Positions 13,526 through 22,147 of a stretch of 64,000 nt of DNA are shown here, piece by piece. Every line of letters begins with the position of its first letter. Positions within the stretch are counted from its first letter, which is position 1. Below the pieces are notes generated by a model that did not search any database, was not told the DNA's origin, and saw only the letters and a list, made by a program, of their open reading frames with translations. This stretch comes from Betaproteobacteria bacterium (GTDB lineage: Bacteria > Pseudomonadota > Gammaproteobacteria > Burkholderiales > JACQAP01): assembly GCA_016194905.1 (NCBI GenBank), contig JACQAP010000019.1, forward strand, positions 186,001-250,000. Direction: 5' to 3'. The position numbers and the translations under genes were made by a program.

Positions 13526-13945
13526 ATGGCCAACACTATCCATGTAGACGTCGTCAGCGCCGAACAGCAGATCTTCTCCGGCGAGGCGGAATTCGTGGTA
13601 CTGCCTGGCGAGGCCGGCGAACTTGGCATCTATCCGAGGCATACGCCGCTGATCACGCGCATAAAGCCGGGCGCGGTGCGTATCAAGCCCGCTGACGGCG
13701 GTGAAGAGAACCTGATATTCGTGGCTGGCGGCATTCTCGAGGTGCAGCCATCGATGGTGACCGTGCTTGCGGATACCGCGATTCGCGGCCACGATCTTGA
13801 TGAGGCCAAAGCGCTGGAAGCACAGAAGCGCGCGGAGGAAGCCTTGCGAAACGCGACGGACAAACAAGAAATCGCCACGTTGCAAGCCGAATTTTCGATG
13901 ATGGCGGCCCAGCTCGCGGCCATCCGCAAGTTGCGCAAGAAGTAA
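13526..13945 (+). CDS. atpC: F1Fo ATP synthase subunit epsilon (AtpC)
   Basis: Regulatory and coupling subunit, 139 residues. The N-terminal beta-sandwich contains [20 protein letters not shown] and [12 protein letters not shown], the family signatures. The two C-terminal helices (about residues 90-139) that can inhibit ATP hydrolysis are present. It is the last gene of the operon and is followed 18 bp later by an intrinsic terminator. Confidence 0.97.
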   Translation: MANTIHVDVVSAEQQIFSGEAEFVVLPGEAGELGIYPRHTPLITRIKPGAVRIKPADGGEENLIFVAGGILEVQPSMVTVLADTAIRGHDLDEAKALEAQKRAEEALRNATDKQEIATLQAEFSMMAAQLAAIRKLRKK

Positions 13946-13963
13946 AGGATCGCACCCGTAGTA

Positions 13964-13991
13964 AAGAGCGGCCGCGGGCCGCTCTTTTTTT
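13964..13991 (+). terminator. Intrinsic terminator of the atp operon
   Basis: A GC-rich hairpin with arms AGAGCGGCC and GGCCGCTCT and a 3-base loop is followed by seven T residues. On the opposite strand the hairpin is followed by only TTTA, so it may also slow transcription arriving from the converging ABC transporter operon, but less convincingly. Confidence 0.93.
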
Positions 13992-14077
13992 GTCCGTTGC
14001 CGCGCGTTGACGATACCGGGGTCAGCCAATGACCTCGCAGCTGGCCTGAGGCAAGCGACAGTTTCAGTCTCAAGCCT

Positions 14078-15061
14078 TCAGGCGACCGGCTGCCGCAAAT
14101 GGCACGCCACCCACTGCCCCGGAGAAATCTCTTGTAACGGCGGCTCCTCGCGCTTGCAGCGCTCCTCGACATACGGGCAGCGCGTATGGAAGCGGCAACC
14201 GGACGGCGGATCGATCGGGCTTGGCACGTCGCCCGCGAGCAAGCGTCGACGCTTGTTAACCATCGGGTTCGGCACTGGCACGGCTTCCAGCAGCGCCTCA
14301 GTATACGGATGCTGCGGACGCGTAAAAATCGCGCGCTTCGGCGCAATCTCGACGATTTTGCCGAGATACATCACCGCCACGTGATGGCTGATGTGCTCGA
14401 CCACTGCGAGATCGTGCGCGACGAACAGATACGAGAGGTTGAACTCCGCCTGCAGGTCCATGAGCAGATTGATCACCTGCGCCTGCACGGACACGTCGAG
14501 CGCCGACACCGGTTCGTCGCACACGATCAAGCGCGGCCGCACCGACAGCGCCCGCGCGATGCCGAGCCGCTGGCGCTGGCCACCCGAGAATTCATAGGGG
14601 TACTTCACCATCTGATCGGGGCGCAGGCCAACGCGCTCGAAGAGATCCGCGGCGCGCTCGCGCATAGCGGCCGCCGGCAACGACTCGTAGTTGCGGATCG
14701 GCTCGGCGACGATGTCGACCGCGCGCATGCGTGGATTGAGCGACGAGTAGGGGTCCTGGAATACGGCCTGGAGCTCGCGCCGGACCGGCCGCATGGCTGC
14801 GCGGTCGAGCTGATCGATGCGCCGGCCGCGCCAAAGAACCTCACCCTTGGTCGGATCCTGCAGCCGCAGGATCAGTTTGCCGGTGGTTGACTTGCCGCAA
14901 CCGGATTCACCGACCAGCCCGAGCGTTTCGCCGTCACGCACCCAGAAGCTCACGCCGTCGACTGCGTGCACCTTCGCGCCGCGCGCAAGCAACCCCGTCT
15001 TTACGGGGAAAAATTTGCGCAACCCCCGAACTTCGAGCAGCACATCGCCGGGCGCTTTCAT
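14078..15061 (-). CDS. Oligopeptide/dipeptide ABC transporter ATP-binding protein (OppF/DppF type)
   Basis: Second ATPase of the importer, 327 residues. Walker [10 protein letters not shown] is near residue 50, the Q-loop region is [13 protein letters not shown], the signature is [14 protein letters not shown], and Walker B is [12 protein letters not shown]. The C-terminal oligopeptide-transporter extension ends with a Cys-rich motif ([14 protein letters not shown]) of the kind that binds an Fe-S cluster in OppD/DppD relatives. Start is set at 15061, overlapping the upstream ATPase gene by 4 bp; the frame is open to 15133 but only within that gene. It is the last gene of a five-gene operon. 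Confidence 0.93.
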   Translation of the reverse strand: MKAPGDVLLEVRGLRKFFPVKTGLLARGAKVHAVDGVSFWVRDGETLGLVGESGCGKSTTGKLILRLQDPTKGEVLWRGRRIDQLDRAAMRPVRRELQAVFQDPYSSLNPRMRAVDIVAEPIRNYESLPAAAMRERAADLFERVGLRPDQMVKYPYEFSGGQRQRLGIARALSVRPRLIVCDEPVSALDVSVQAQVINLLMDLQAEFNLSYLFVAHDLAVVEHISHHVAVMYLGKIVEIAPKRAIFTRPQHPYTEALLEAVPVPNPMVNKRRRLLAGDVPSPIDPPSGCRFHTRCPYVEERCKREEPPLQEISPGQWVACHLRQPVA

Positions 15062-16044
15062 TGGACGGGATTCCAGCAGGCGGCCCCATGGCCCGGACCG
15101 TGGGCGATAAGCGGTGGCACGTCTTGCGAACAACGCGCGACCACATTCGGGCAGCGCGGCGCGAAAAGACAGCCCGGCTGCTCGTCCTTCAGCGACGGCA
15201 CCATCCCGGGGATTTCAACCAGGCGCTTGCCGCCCTCTCCGCGCACCGAATCACCGAGATGGGGCATGGAACCCAGGAGCCCGCGCGTGTACGGGTGGCG
15301 CGGCCGTGCAAAGAGCACCTCAACCGGTGCCTCTTCCACCTTGCGCCCCGCATACATCACCACGACGCGCTGCGCCATCTCGGCAACGACGCCGAGATCA
15401 TGCGTAATCAGAATGATCGCTGCGCCGGTTTCGCGCGCGAGCTCGCGCATCAGTTCCAGGATCTGCGCCTGGATCGTGACGTCGAGCGCCGTAGTGGGCT
15501 CGTCGGCAATGAGCAATCGCGGACCGCAGGCCAGTGCCATTGCAATCATCACGCGTTGCCGCATGCCGCCCGACAGCTCATGCGGATACTGGCGTACGCG
15601 CCGCTCGGGTTCGGGCATGCGCACCTTGCGCAGCATCTCGACCGCCTTCGCCATGGCTTCGCGCTGCGAGAGGCCGCGGTGCAGGACCAGGCTTTCGGCG
15701 ATCTGCCGGCCTACGGTCAGGGCGGGATTGAGCGAAGTCATCGGCTCCTGGAAGATCATCGAAATGGCGTCGCCGCGCACCGTGCGCATTTCGTCTTCGC
15801 TCAGGGCGAGCAGATTGCGGCCTTCGAAGACCACTCGCCCGGCGACGATGCGGCCTAGCGGCGAGGCGATAAGCCGCAGGATGGAAAGCGATGTGACGCT
15901 CTTGCCGCAGCCCGACTCGCCCACCACACCGAGCGTCTCGCCCGGCGCGACCGAGAACGACACGCCATCCACCGCTCGCACGATGCCGTCGCGCGTGAAG
16001 AAGTGAGTCTGGAGACCGTCGACCTCGAGCAGAGGTGTGGTCAT
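15058..16044 (-). CDS. Oligopeptide/dipeptide ABC transporter ATP-binding protein (OppD/DppD type)
   Basis: First ATPase of the importer, 328 residues. It has Walker [12 protein letters not shown] near residue 41, the [16 protein letters not shown]-loop region, signature [15 protein letters not shown], Walker [13 protein letters not shown] and the switch histidine in [13 protein letters not shown]. The C-terminal oligopeptide extension carries [14 protein letters not shown], a Cys-rich motif. It overlaps the downstream ATPase gene (ATGA), which fits equal production of the two partner ATPases. Confidence 0.93.
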   Translation of the reverse strand: MTTPLLEVDGLQTHFFTRDGIVRAVDGVSFSVAPGETLGVVGESGCGKSVTSLSILRLIASPLGRIVAGRVVFEGRNLLALSEDEMRTVRGDAISMIFQEPMTSLNPALTVGRQIAESLVLHRGLSQREAMAKAVEMLRKVRMPEPERRVRQYPHELSGGMRQRVMIAMALACGPRLLIADEPTTALDVTIQAQILELMRELARETGAAIILITHDLGVVAEMAQRVVVMYAGRKVEEAPVEVLFARPRHPYTRGLLGSMPHLGDSVRGEGGKRLVEIPGMVPSLKDEQPGCLFAPRCPNVVARCSQDVPPLIAHGPGHGAACWNPVQ

Positions 16045-16090
16045 CGGCAGCTCAAAACACCCACCGCAAGGCGCAGAGCACTTGCATTGG

Positions 16091-16969
16091 TCACATCCGC
16101 CGCGCGAGCCGCGGGTCGAGCGCGTCGCGCATACCGTCGCCGAGCAGGTTCACCGCGAGCACGGTCAGCGACAGGAAAAGGCCAGGGAACAGGATCAAGT
16201 AGCCGGCGATCTGGAACAGGCTCCTAGCTTCGGCCATGATGTTGCCCCAGCTCGGAATGTTCGGCGGCGTGCCCGCGCCGATGAACGAGAGAATCGCCTC
16301 GAGAATCATGGCCGAGGCGCAAATGTAGGTGCCCTGCACCAGCAGCGGCGCCACGGTGTTGGGGAGGATGTGGCGCAGCAGAATGAGCGGTAGATTGGTG
16401 CCCGCGGCGATCGCAGCTTCCACATACGGCTGCTCCCGCAGGCTGAGCACCAGGCTTCGCACCAGCCGCACGACGCGCGGCACTTCGGCGAGCGTGATGG
16501 CGAGGATGACGTTGCCAACACTTGCCTTCGTCAGCGCCATCAGCGCAATGGCGAGCAGCACCGAGGGGATCGACATCAGGCCATCCATCACGCGCATGAC
16601 GATGGCGTCGAGCCAGCGGATGAAGCCCGTGACGAGCCCGATCGCCAGCCCCACGGCGATCGAAACCGCGGCGACAGCAATCCCGACCGCGAGCGAGACG
16701 CGCGAACCGTAGATCACCCGGCTATATACGTCGCGCCCCAGCATGTCGGTGCCGAACCAGTTCTCGCCCGAAGGCGGCTTGAGACGCTGGATCGGCGCGA
16801 GTGCCTGTGGGTCCACGGTGCCCAGCCAGGGCGCCAGCATCGCGGTCAGTACCATCACGGCAAGCACTATCGCGCCGACGATGGCGGTCGGATGGCGGCG
16901 GAATGCGTTACGGAACCACTGCCAGGTCGGCGACGCGGATGTCGGCGCGGTGAGAACTGCGGTGGTCAT
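16091..16969 (-). CDS. Peptide ABC transporter permease (OppC/DppC type)
   Basis: Inner-membrane permease of 292 residues. The N-terminal cytoplasmic tail and first membrane helix ([20 protein letters not shown]) are followed by the [19 protein letters not shown]-type motif (here [19 protein letters not shown]), diagnostic of the DppC/OppC group. The binding-protein-dependent transport domain follows, with the EAA-type loop [20 protein letters not shown] that docks the ATPases. Start at 16969 lies 1 bp after the stop of the partner permease. An upstream extension to 17014 would overlap that gene. Confidence 0.93.
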   Translation of the reverse strand: MTTAVLTAPTSASPTWQWFRNAFRRHPTAIVGAIVLAVMVLTAMLAPWLGTVDPQALAPIQRLKPPSGENWFGTDMLGRDVYSRVIYGSRVSLAVGIAVAAVSIAVGLAIGLVTGFIRWLDAIVMRVMDGLMSIPSVLLAIALMALTKASVGNVILAITLAEVPRVVRLVRSLVLSLREQPYVEAAIAAGTNLPLILLRHILPNTVAPLLVQGTYICASAMILEAILSFIGAGTPPNIPSWGNIMAEARSLFQIAGYLILFPGLFLSLTVLAVNLLGDGMRDALDPRLARRM

Positions 16970-16970
16970 G

Positions 16971-17912
16971 TCAATAGCGGATGCGCGGGTCGAACAACCG
17001 GTAAGAAAGATCAACCAGCAGGTTGATCAGCACGTACACGCCGGAGAACAGCAGGATCACGCCCTGAATGATCGGGTAATCACGCCGCAAAATCGCATCG
17101 ACCGTAAGCCTGCCGATGCCGGGAATCGCGAACACCGTCTCGGTGACGATCGCGCCGCTGATCAGCAATGCAATGCCGATGCCGATCACCGTAATGATGG
17201 GCACGCCGGCGTTCTTAAGCGCATGGCGCGTAAGTACCGCGCGCGGCGCGAGTCCCTTTGCGTTCGCAGTGCGGATGTAGTCCTGCGCCAGCACGTCGAG
17301 CATGGTCGCACGCGTAATGCGCGCGATGAACGCCATGTAGACCGTGCCCAGCGCGATGCTCGGCAGAATCAGGTGCGACAGCCAGGGCCAGAGGCCTTCG
17401 CCAAGTGGTCGGTAGCCCTGCACCGGCAGCCATTCGAGGCGGATCGAGAACAGGCCGATCAGCAGATAGGCCAGCACGAACACCGGCACCGAGAACGCGA
17501 GTACCGAGAAGCCCATCACGAGCCGGTCGGTCCAGGTGCCGGCCTTCGCCGCGGCTATCACTCCGACGGGCACCGCGATCAGCACCGCGACGACGAGCGT
17601 CAGCAGCGTCAGCGACACGGTGGGCTGCACGCGCTGCCCGATCAGCGTGGTGACCGGCAGATTGGTGAAAATCGAGGTGCCGAGGTCGCCGTGCAGCAGC
17701 CGCCACACCCAGCCGCCGAACTGCACCAGGAACGGCTCGTTCAGGCCGAGCTTCGCGCGGATGCGCTGGATGTCGTCGGCGGTCGCAACATCACCGGCGA
17801 TGACCGCGGCCGGATCGCCCGGCGTCAGGAACAGCAGCGAGAACACGAACAGCGCGACCACCGCCATGACGATCAGCGTGGCGCCGAGCCGGCGCAGAAC
17901 ATAGACGATCAT
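16971..17912 (-). CDS. Peptide ABC transporter permease (OppB/DppB type)
   Basis: Inner-membrane permease of 313 residues. It starts MIVYVLRRLGATLIVMAVVA, and FLTPGDPA and LGLNEPFLVQF are typical of the DppB/OppB N-terminal domain. About six membrane segments follow. The ATPase-docking loop is YIRTANAKGLAPRAVLTRHALKN (key residues T, A, G, L). ETVFAIPGIGRL is a conserved family signature. Its start lies 25 bp after the binding-protein gene. Confidence 0.94.
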   Translation of the reverse strand: MIVYVLRRLGATLIVMAVVALFVFSLLFLTPGDPAAVIAGDVATADDIQRIRAKLGLNEPFLVQFGGWVWRLLHGDLGTSIFTNLPVTTLIGQRVQPTVSLTLLTLVVAVLIAVPVGVIAAAKAGTWTDRLVMGFSVLAFSVPVFVLAYLLIGLFSIRLEWLPVQGYRPLGEGLWPWLSHLILPSIALGTVYMAFIARITRATMLDVLAQDYIRTANAKGLAPRAVLTRHALKNAGVPIITVIGIGIALLISGAIVTETVFAIPGIGRLTVDAILRRDYPIIQGVILLFSGVYVLINLLVDLSYRLFDPRIRY

Positions 17913-17937
17913 GTGGCGCTCCGGGTGGGCGGCACCC

Positions 17938-19512
17938 TCACTTCTTCTCGACGTTCCAGAGGAAAGTCACGGGCGCGATGATCATGCCGGACAGGTTCGA
18001 CCGGTAGGCCGCGGGCAGGATGAACTGGGCCGTGGTGATGTACGGGACGAAGCTGAAGGCTTCGCGCTGCACGGCATCGGAGGCCTTTTTGCCTGCGGCC
18101 GCATCGCTGGTGTTGAACCATGCCTGGCGCAGCTCCTCGATCTTCGGGTTGGCGGGCCAGCCGATCCAAGACTTCTCGCCCAGGTTGACCATCGCCATGT
18201 TGGCCGGCGAAATCAGGTCGGGTCCGACCCACCAGGTGTGGAAGATCGACCATCCGCCCTTCTCGACCGGCTCCTTGGAGGTGCGGCGGGTGATGAGCGT
18301 GCCCCAGTCGCCCGCCTGCAGCTCCACGTTGAGCCCCAGGTTGCGCAGCAGCTCGGTGGTGATCAACGACTGCGTGTGCACGATTGGCTGGTCGGTCGCC
18401 GAGATGATGACGATCTTCTCGCCCTTATAGCCGGATTCCCGAATCAGCTTCTTGGCTTTGTCGAAGTCGCGCTTGCCCTTCAGCGGCTCGGCGCCGATCT
18501 CGGAAGACAACGGCGTTCCGCAGGTGAAGAACGAATAGCAAGTGTGGCCGTTCTTCTCGTCGCCCGCGATGCCCAGCACATAATCCTGCTGGTTGACCAC
18601 GTAGAGCAACGCCTGGCGCAGCTTCTGGTTGTTGAACGGCGGCTGCAGGAAATTGAAGCGGATAATGCCGATCGAGCCGAGCGGGTCGATGTTCTCGACG
18701 CGAATGTCCTTGTTCTTGCGCAGCAGCGGGATCAGATCGGGCGGCAACTGCTCCCACCAGTCGGCCTCGCCGGCGTTGAGCGCTGCCGCGGCGGTGGCCG
18801 AATCCGGGATGTAGGTCCACTCGACGCGATCCACCTTGACCACCTTGCCGCCGGCGGCCCAGGACGGCGCCTCCTTGCGCGGCACATAGTCGGTGTTTTT
18901 CACATACACGACCTTGTTGCCGGGCACCCACTCTTCCTTCACGAACTTGAACGGGCCCGAGCCGATCACCTCGGTGATGTTCTGAAACGGATCGGTCTTG
19001 GCGATGCGTTCGGGCATGATGAAGGGCACGTTCGACGACAGCTTCCCGAGGGCCTGCAGCGTGAGCGCGAACGGCTTCTTGAGCTTGAACCGAAAAGTCT
19101 TGTCGTTCACTGCAGTCCACGACTCGATTGCCTCGGCGAGCTTTTGGCCGAGCGAATCGCGCTTGGCCCAGCGCTCCACTGACGCGATGCAATCGGCCGA
19201 GCGCACCGGCTGGCCGTCGTGGAACTTAAGCCCGTCGCGCAGCGTGAAGGTGTAGGTCAGCTTGTCCTTCGAGACCTCCCACTTCTCCACCATCTGCGGT
19301 TGGACCTGGAATTTGGCGTCGGTCGCGAACAGCGTGTCGTACACCATGTAGCCGTGGTTGCGCGTGATGTAGGCGGTGGTCGTGATCGGATCGAGGATGC
19401 GCAGATCGGCCTGCGGAATGAACTTCAGGACCTTTTCCTGCGCTGCGGCGGAGCCCGCGACAAACGCGAGGGCAAGCGCGAACGCGCGAAGCGAAGCCGA
19501 AACGACCTTCAT
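17938..19512 (-). CDS. Periplasmic peptide-binding protein (SBP family 5) of the ABC importer
   Basis: Substrate-binding protein of 524 residues. The signal peptide is MKVVSASLRAFALALAFVAG with cleavage after AAA. Family 5 features include an early LDPITTTAY segment, YTFTLRDGLKFHDGQPV, GSGPFKFVKEEW and a conserved TYIPDSATAAAALNAGE stretch. Such proteins bind peptides, but also opines, nickel chelates or glutathione, so the ligand is open. Start is set at 19512, with GGGAG 8-12 bases upstream; the longer frame to 19608 lacks a signal sequence. It heads the minus-strand importer operon and is divergent from the M20 hydrolase gene, with a 238 bp spacer. Confidence 0.93.
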   Translation of the reverse strand: MKVVSASLRAFALALAFVAGSAAAQEKVLKFIPQADLRILDPITTTAYITRNHGYMVYDTLFATDAKFQVQPQMVEKWEVSKDKLTYTFTLRDGLKFHDGQPVRSADCIASVERWAKRDSLGQKLAEAIESWTAVNDKTFRFKLKKPFALTLQALGKLSSNVPFIMPERIAKTDPFQNITEVIGSGPFKFVKEEWVPGNKVVYVKNTDYVPRKEAPSWAAGGKVVKVDRVEWTYIPDSATAAAALNAGEADWWEQLPPDLIPLLRKNKDIRVENIDPLGSIGIIRFNFLQPPFNNQKLRQALLYVVNQQDYVLGIAGDEKNGHTCYSFFTCGTPLSSEIGAEPLKGKRDFDKAKKLIRESGYKGEKIVIISATDQPIVHTQSLITTELLRNLGLNVELQAGDWGTLITRRTSKEPVEKGGWSIFHTWWVGPDLISPANMAMVNLGEKSWIGWPANPKIEELRQAWFNTSDAAAGKKASDAVQREAFSFVPYITTAQFILPAAYRSNLSGMIIAPVTFLWNVEKK

Positions 19513-19750
19513 GGCGATCTCCCGTACGAGGAACGTCTTGCTCAAGCTGCGTCGGCGCACGACGCACACTTTAGTCCTGCCGCCGGCAGATGTATAGGCC
19601 GCGGCCATGCACGAGCGTGTATGCGCTACAGTCAGCTACACGAGCAGATGGCGCTCGATAAGGAGCGCGTCTGCCAGCTTGCGGGTACCATGCGCGAGAA
19701 CGCCGAAGTGCGCGCAGGGTACTTCGGAAAGAACTGAGGAGAAAGACAAA

Positions 19751-20881
19751 ATGGTGGCGCAGCCGAACGCGATCGAACTCACCAAACAGATCGTGCGCAT
19801 GAATACCATCAATCCCCCCGGCAGGGAGGAACAATGCGCTCGTCACCTTGGCGCACTGCTGGAGAAGGCGGGGTTCGCAATCAAGTATCACGAACTATCG
19901 CCGCAGCGTGCGAGTCTGGTGGCAACCATCGGTGGTTCCACCGACAAGGCACCGCTGTGCTTCACCGGGCATATCGATACCGTTCCGCTCGGCGCGGCGC
20001 AGTGGAAGATGGATCCGTTCTCCGCCGACACGGAAGGCGGCAAACTTTACGGGCGCGGAACCAGCGATATGAAATGCGGCGTAGCGGCTTTCGTCGTAGC
20101 CTCGTTGAACCTGGCAGACAAGCTGGCGCGTTCCCCCGGTCTGGAGCTGGTGATTACCGCTGGAGAGGAAACCGGTTGTGAAGGCGCCTTTCATCTCACG
20201 CAGAAAAGCGGTGCGCTCGGCCGCGCCGGCGCCGTCGTGGTGGGCGAACCGTCATCCAACTATCCTTTCGTCGGCCATCGCGGCGCTTTCTGGCTGAACG
20301 CACGCACTCGCGGCGTTACGGCGCACGGCTCGATGCCGGAGAAAGGCGTGAACGCGGTATTCAAGGCGGCACGAGCCGTTGCGGTCCTGGAGAAATTCCG
20401 CTTCACCAACCCACCGCACCCGGTGATGGGACAGGCCACTCTCAACGTCGGCACGATTCGCGGCGGACTCAACATCAATTCGGTCCCCGATGAAGCCGTG
20501 ATCGGGGTCGATATCCGCACCATACCGAGTATCAAACATGCACAATTGAAGGCCGAATTGATGCGTCAGCTGGGCGACGAAGTCGAACTCGAAACGATTC
20601 TCGACCTGGAGAGCGTTTATACCGAACCGGCGCATCCGTGGATTCAGGAGGTCTTCGAGGTGATGCGGCCTTTCCTCGGCGATCGGCCGCAGCCGCGGGT
20701 GGCAACCTACTTCACCGACGCCGCTGCACTCAACGTCGCTTACAACACGCCCCCCACCGTTATCCTCGGACCGGGAGAAGCACAGATGGCACACCAGACC
20801 AACGAATATTGCGTTGTCGATCGCATCGCTGAATCGGTTGCCGCCTACGAGGAGATCGCGCGGCGCTGGTGCGGAATCTGA
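19751..20881 (+). CDS. M20 family metallohydrolase (ArgE/DapE/CPG2-like)
   Basis: Zinc-dependent amidohydrolase of 376 residues that cleaves an amide bond next to a carboxylate. Metal ligands and catalytic residues of the family are all visible: TGHIDTVP (His near 74, Asp near 76), GRGTSDMKCG (bridging Asp), GEETGCEG (catalytic Glu pair), GEPSSN, and a late AHQTNEY histidine. The dimerisation lid domain lies between (GHRGAFWLNARTRGVTAHGS). Start at 19751 follows GAGGAGAAAG. It is the first gene of a run with the MdcDE-like fusion and matB, and is divergent from the peptide importer. The substrate is unknown; an N-acyl or N-malonyl amino acid is an inference from context only. Confidence 0.9.
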   Translation: MVAQPNAIELTKQIVRMNTINPPGREEQCARHLGALLEKAGFAIKYHELSPQRASLVATIGGSTDKAPLCFTGHIDTVPLGAAQWKMDPFSADTEGGKLYGRGTSDMKCGVAAFVVASLNLADKLARSPGLELVITAGEETGCEGAFHLTQKSGALGRAGAVVVGEPSSNYPFVGHRGAFWLNARTRGVTAHGSMPEKGVNAVFKAARAVAVLEKFRFTNPPHPVMGQATLNVGTIRGGLNINSVPDEAVIGVDIRTIPSIKHAQLKAELMRQLGDEVELETILDLESVYTEPAHPWIQEVFEVMRPFLGDRPQPRVATYFTDAAALNVAYNTPPTVILGPGEAQMAHQTNEYCVVDRIAESVAAYEEIARRWCGI

Positions 20882-22140
20882 TGTCTGGAGATATGTTTTC
20901 CGCCAGCGCACCGGCGCAACGCATTCAGGCGTTGCTCGATAACGGATCGCTGACGCGCGGCCAGGCGCATGGAACACTGATCGCCGGTAACGGCACAATC
21001 GGCGGTCGCGAAGTGACTGTCATCGCTACCGACAGGCACGTCGCGGGCGGATCACTCGGTGTCGCCGAGGCCCAGGCATTGTCCACGCTGCTGGAGCAAA
21101 GCCACGCGGCGCGACGGCCATTCATTTTTTGTCTGGACTCCGCCGGTGCACGGCTGGATGAAGGCCTGCCGGCACTGGGGGCATTTCGTCAGCTTTACCG
21201 CCATTTGCTCGACTTACGGCTCGCCGGTCTCCCGCTGCTTGGTCTGATCGGGCGCGACTGCTTCGGGGGCGCGAGCATGCTTGCCGCAACCTGTGCAAAA
21301 CGCGTTTATTGCAAAGCCTCCCGGCTCGCCATGTCGGGGCCGGCCGTTATTCAGGCGCTGGGGGGCTCTGCCGAGCTTGACGCAACGGACAGCGGCGCCG
21401 TCACTGCGTTGATGGGCGGCGCGGCTCGTGTGCAACTCCTGCAATCGGATCATCTGTGCGAAGACTCGTTCGACGCCTATCGTCAGGCGGCGCGCGACTG
21501 GGTCGCTGATTGCGATGCCGCTGTGCAACTCAACCTGCATCATCAGCACACGCGCCTCGGCACACGTCTGCTCGCGCACGGCATGGCGCCTTCGCCGCCC
21601 GAGAATGCATCAGGGGGATTACCCAAAGTGCTTCAGGAGATCATTCCGGAAGGCGTAAAAGTTCACAAGATGGATGGCGTACTCTTCGGGCGCAACGGCA
21701 AAACCTCGCCAAATGCTTTTTTTGGATTTATCGACGGTACCCCGGTGGGCGCACTGGCGGCATGGACCCTGGCGGGTGAGTGTCTTGCATTGGCTGACGA
21801 ACGTCCTGGCGAAACGGTGACGGTTTTTCTGGATTCTCCAGGCCAGGCGCCGACCTTCCGTGACGAACGCGTCATGCTCTCCGAGTATGTTGCGCACCTC
21901 GCGCTGGTACTGTCGTCGTTGCGGCAACACGGACACCGCGTAACGTTGCAGGTACTCGGCGATGCGGCCGGCGGGATCTACGTGGCGTTGGCGGCGCCGG
22001 CCGCGCGCGTGGTTGCGTTGCCGGGCGCCAACGTCCAGGTGCTCCCGCCGGCAGCGATCGCCCGCGTCTTGCGTCGGCATAGTGAACCAAGCGGTATCGA
22101 GGACTACATGCGCGCCGGCGTGATCGATACTTTCATTTGA
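20881..22140 (+). CDS. Fused malonate decarboxylase beta/gamma-like carboxyltransferase (MdcD-MdcE)
   Basis: A 419-residue crotonase-fold protein resembling biotin-independent malonate decarboxylase subunits joined head to tail. Residues ~1-200 are MdcD-like: VAGGSLGVAEAQAL, CLDSAGARLDEGLPAL, DCFGGASMLAATCAKRVY, LAMSGPAVIQALGG and a following LDATDSG. Residues ~235-419 are MdcE-like: GVLFGRNGKTSPNAFFGFID, FLDSPGQAPTFRDERVMLSE, and DAAGGIYVALAAPAARVVAL. Classical Mdc loci encode these as separate genes with mdcA (transferase), mdcC (ACP) and mdcB/G (prosthetic group). None of those is in this window. The start overlaps the M20 gene stop (TGATG), and matB follows after 7 bp. Inferred role: decarboxylation of a malonyl thioester, perhaps malonyl-CoA. 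Confidence 0.8.
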   Translation: MSGDMFSASAPAQRIQALLDNGSLTRGQAHGTLIAGNGTIGGREVTVIATDRHVAGGSLGVAEAQALSTLLEQSHAARRPFIFCLDSAGARLDEGLPALGAFRQLYRHLLDLRLAGLPLLGLIGRDCFGGASMLAATCAKRVYCKASRLAMSGPAVIQALGGSAELDATDSGAVTALMGGAARVQLLQSDHLCEDSFDAYRQAARDWVADCDAAVQLNLHHQHTRLGTRLLAHGMAPSPPENASGGLPKVLQEIIPEGVKVHKMDGVLFGRNGKTSPNAFFGFIDGTPVGALAAWTLAGECLALADERPGETVTVFLDSPGQAPTFRDERVMLSEYVAHLALVLSSLRQHGHRVTLQVLGDAAGGIYVALAAPAARVVALPGANVQVLPPAAIARVLRRHSEPSGIEDYMRAGVIDTFI

Positions 22141-22147
22141 GTCATCG

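Noticed and set aside
17911-19182. A 423-codon open frame antisense to the peptide-binding protein gene
   Set aside because: Low-information composition and no family features; the minus-strand binding protein has a signal peptide and family 5 motifs.
14000-19512. Genomic island boundary at the ABC transporter
   Set aside because: No integrase, tRNA junction, direct repeats or transposase is seen at either side; the higher GC alone is not enough.
19607-19737. A small plus-strand gene in the spacer before the M20 hydrolase (ending in AGYFGKN)
   Set aside because: It starts within the antisense of the binding-protein gene, has no ribosome-binding site for an internal ATG and no recognisable sequence; more likely promoter region.
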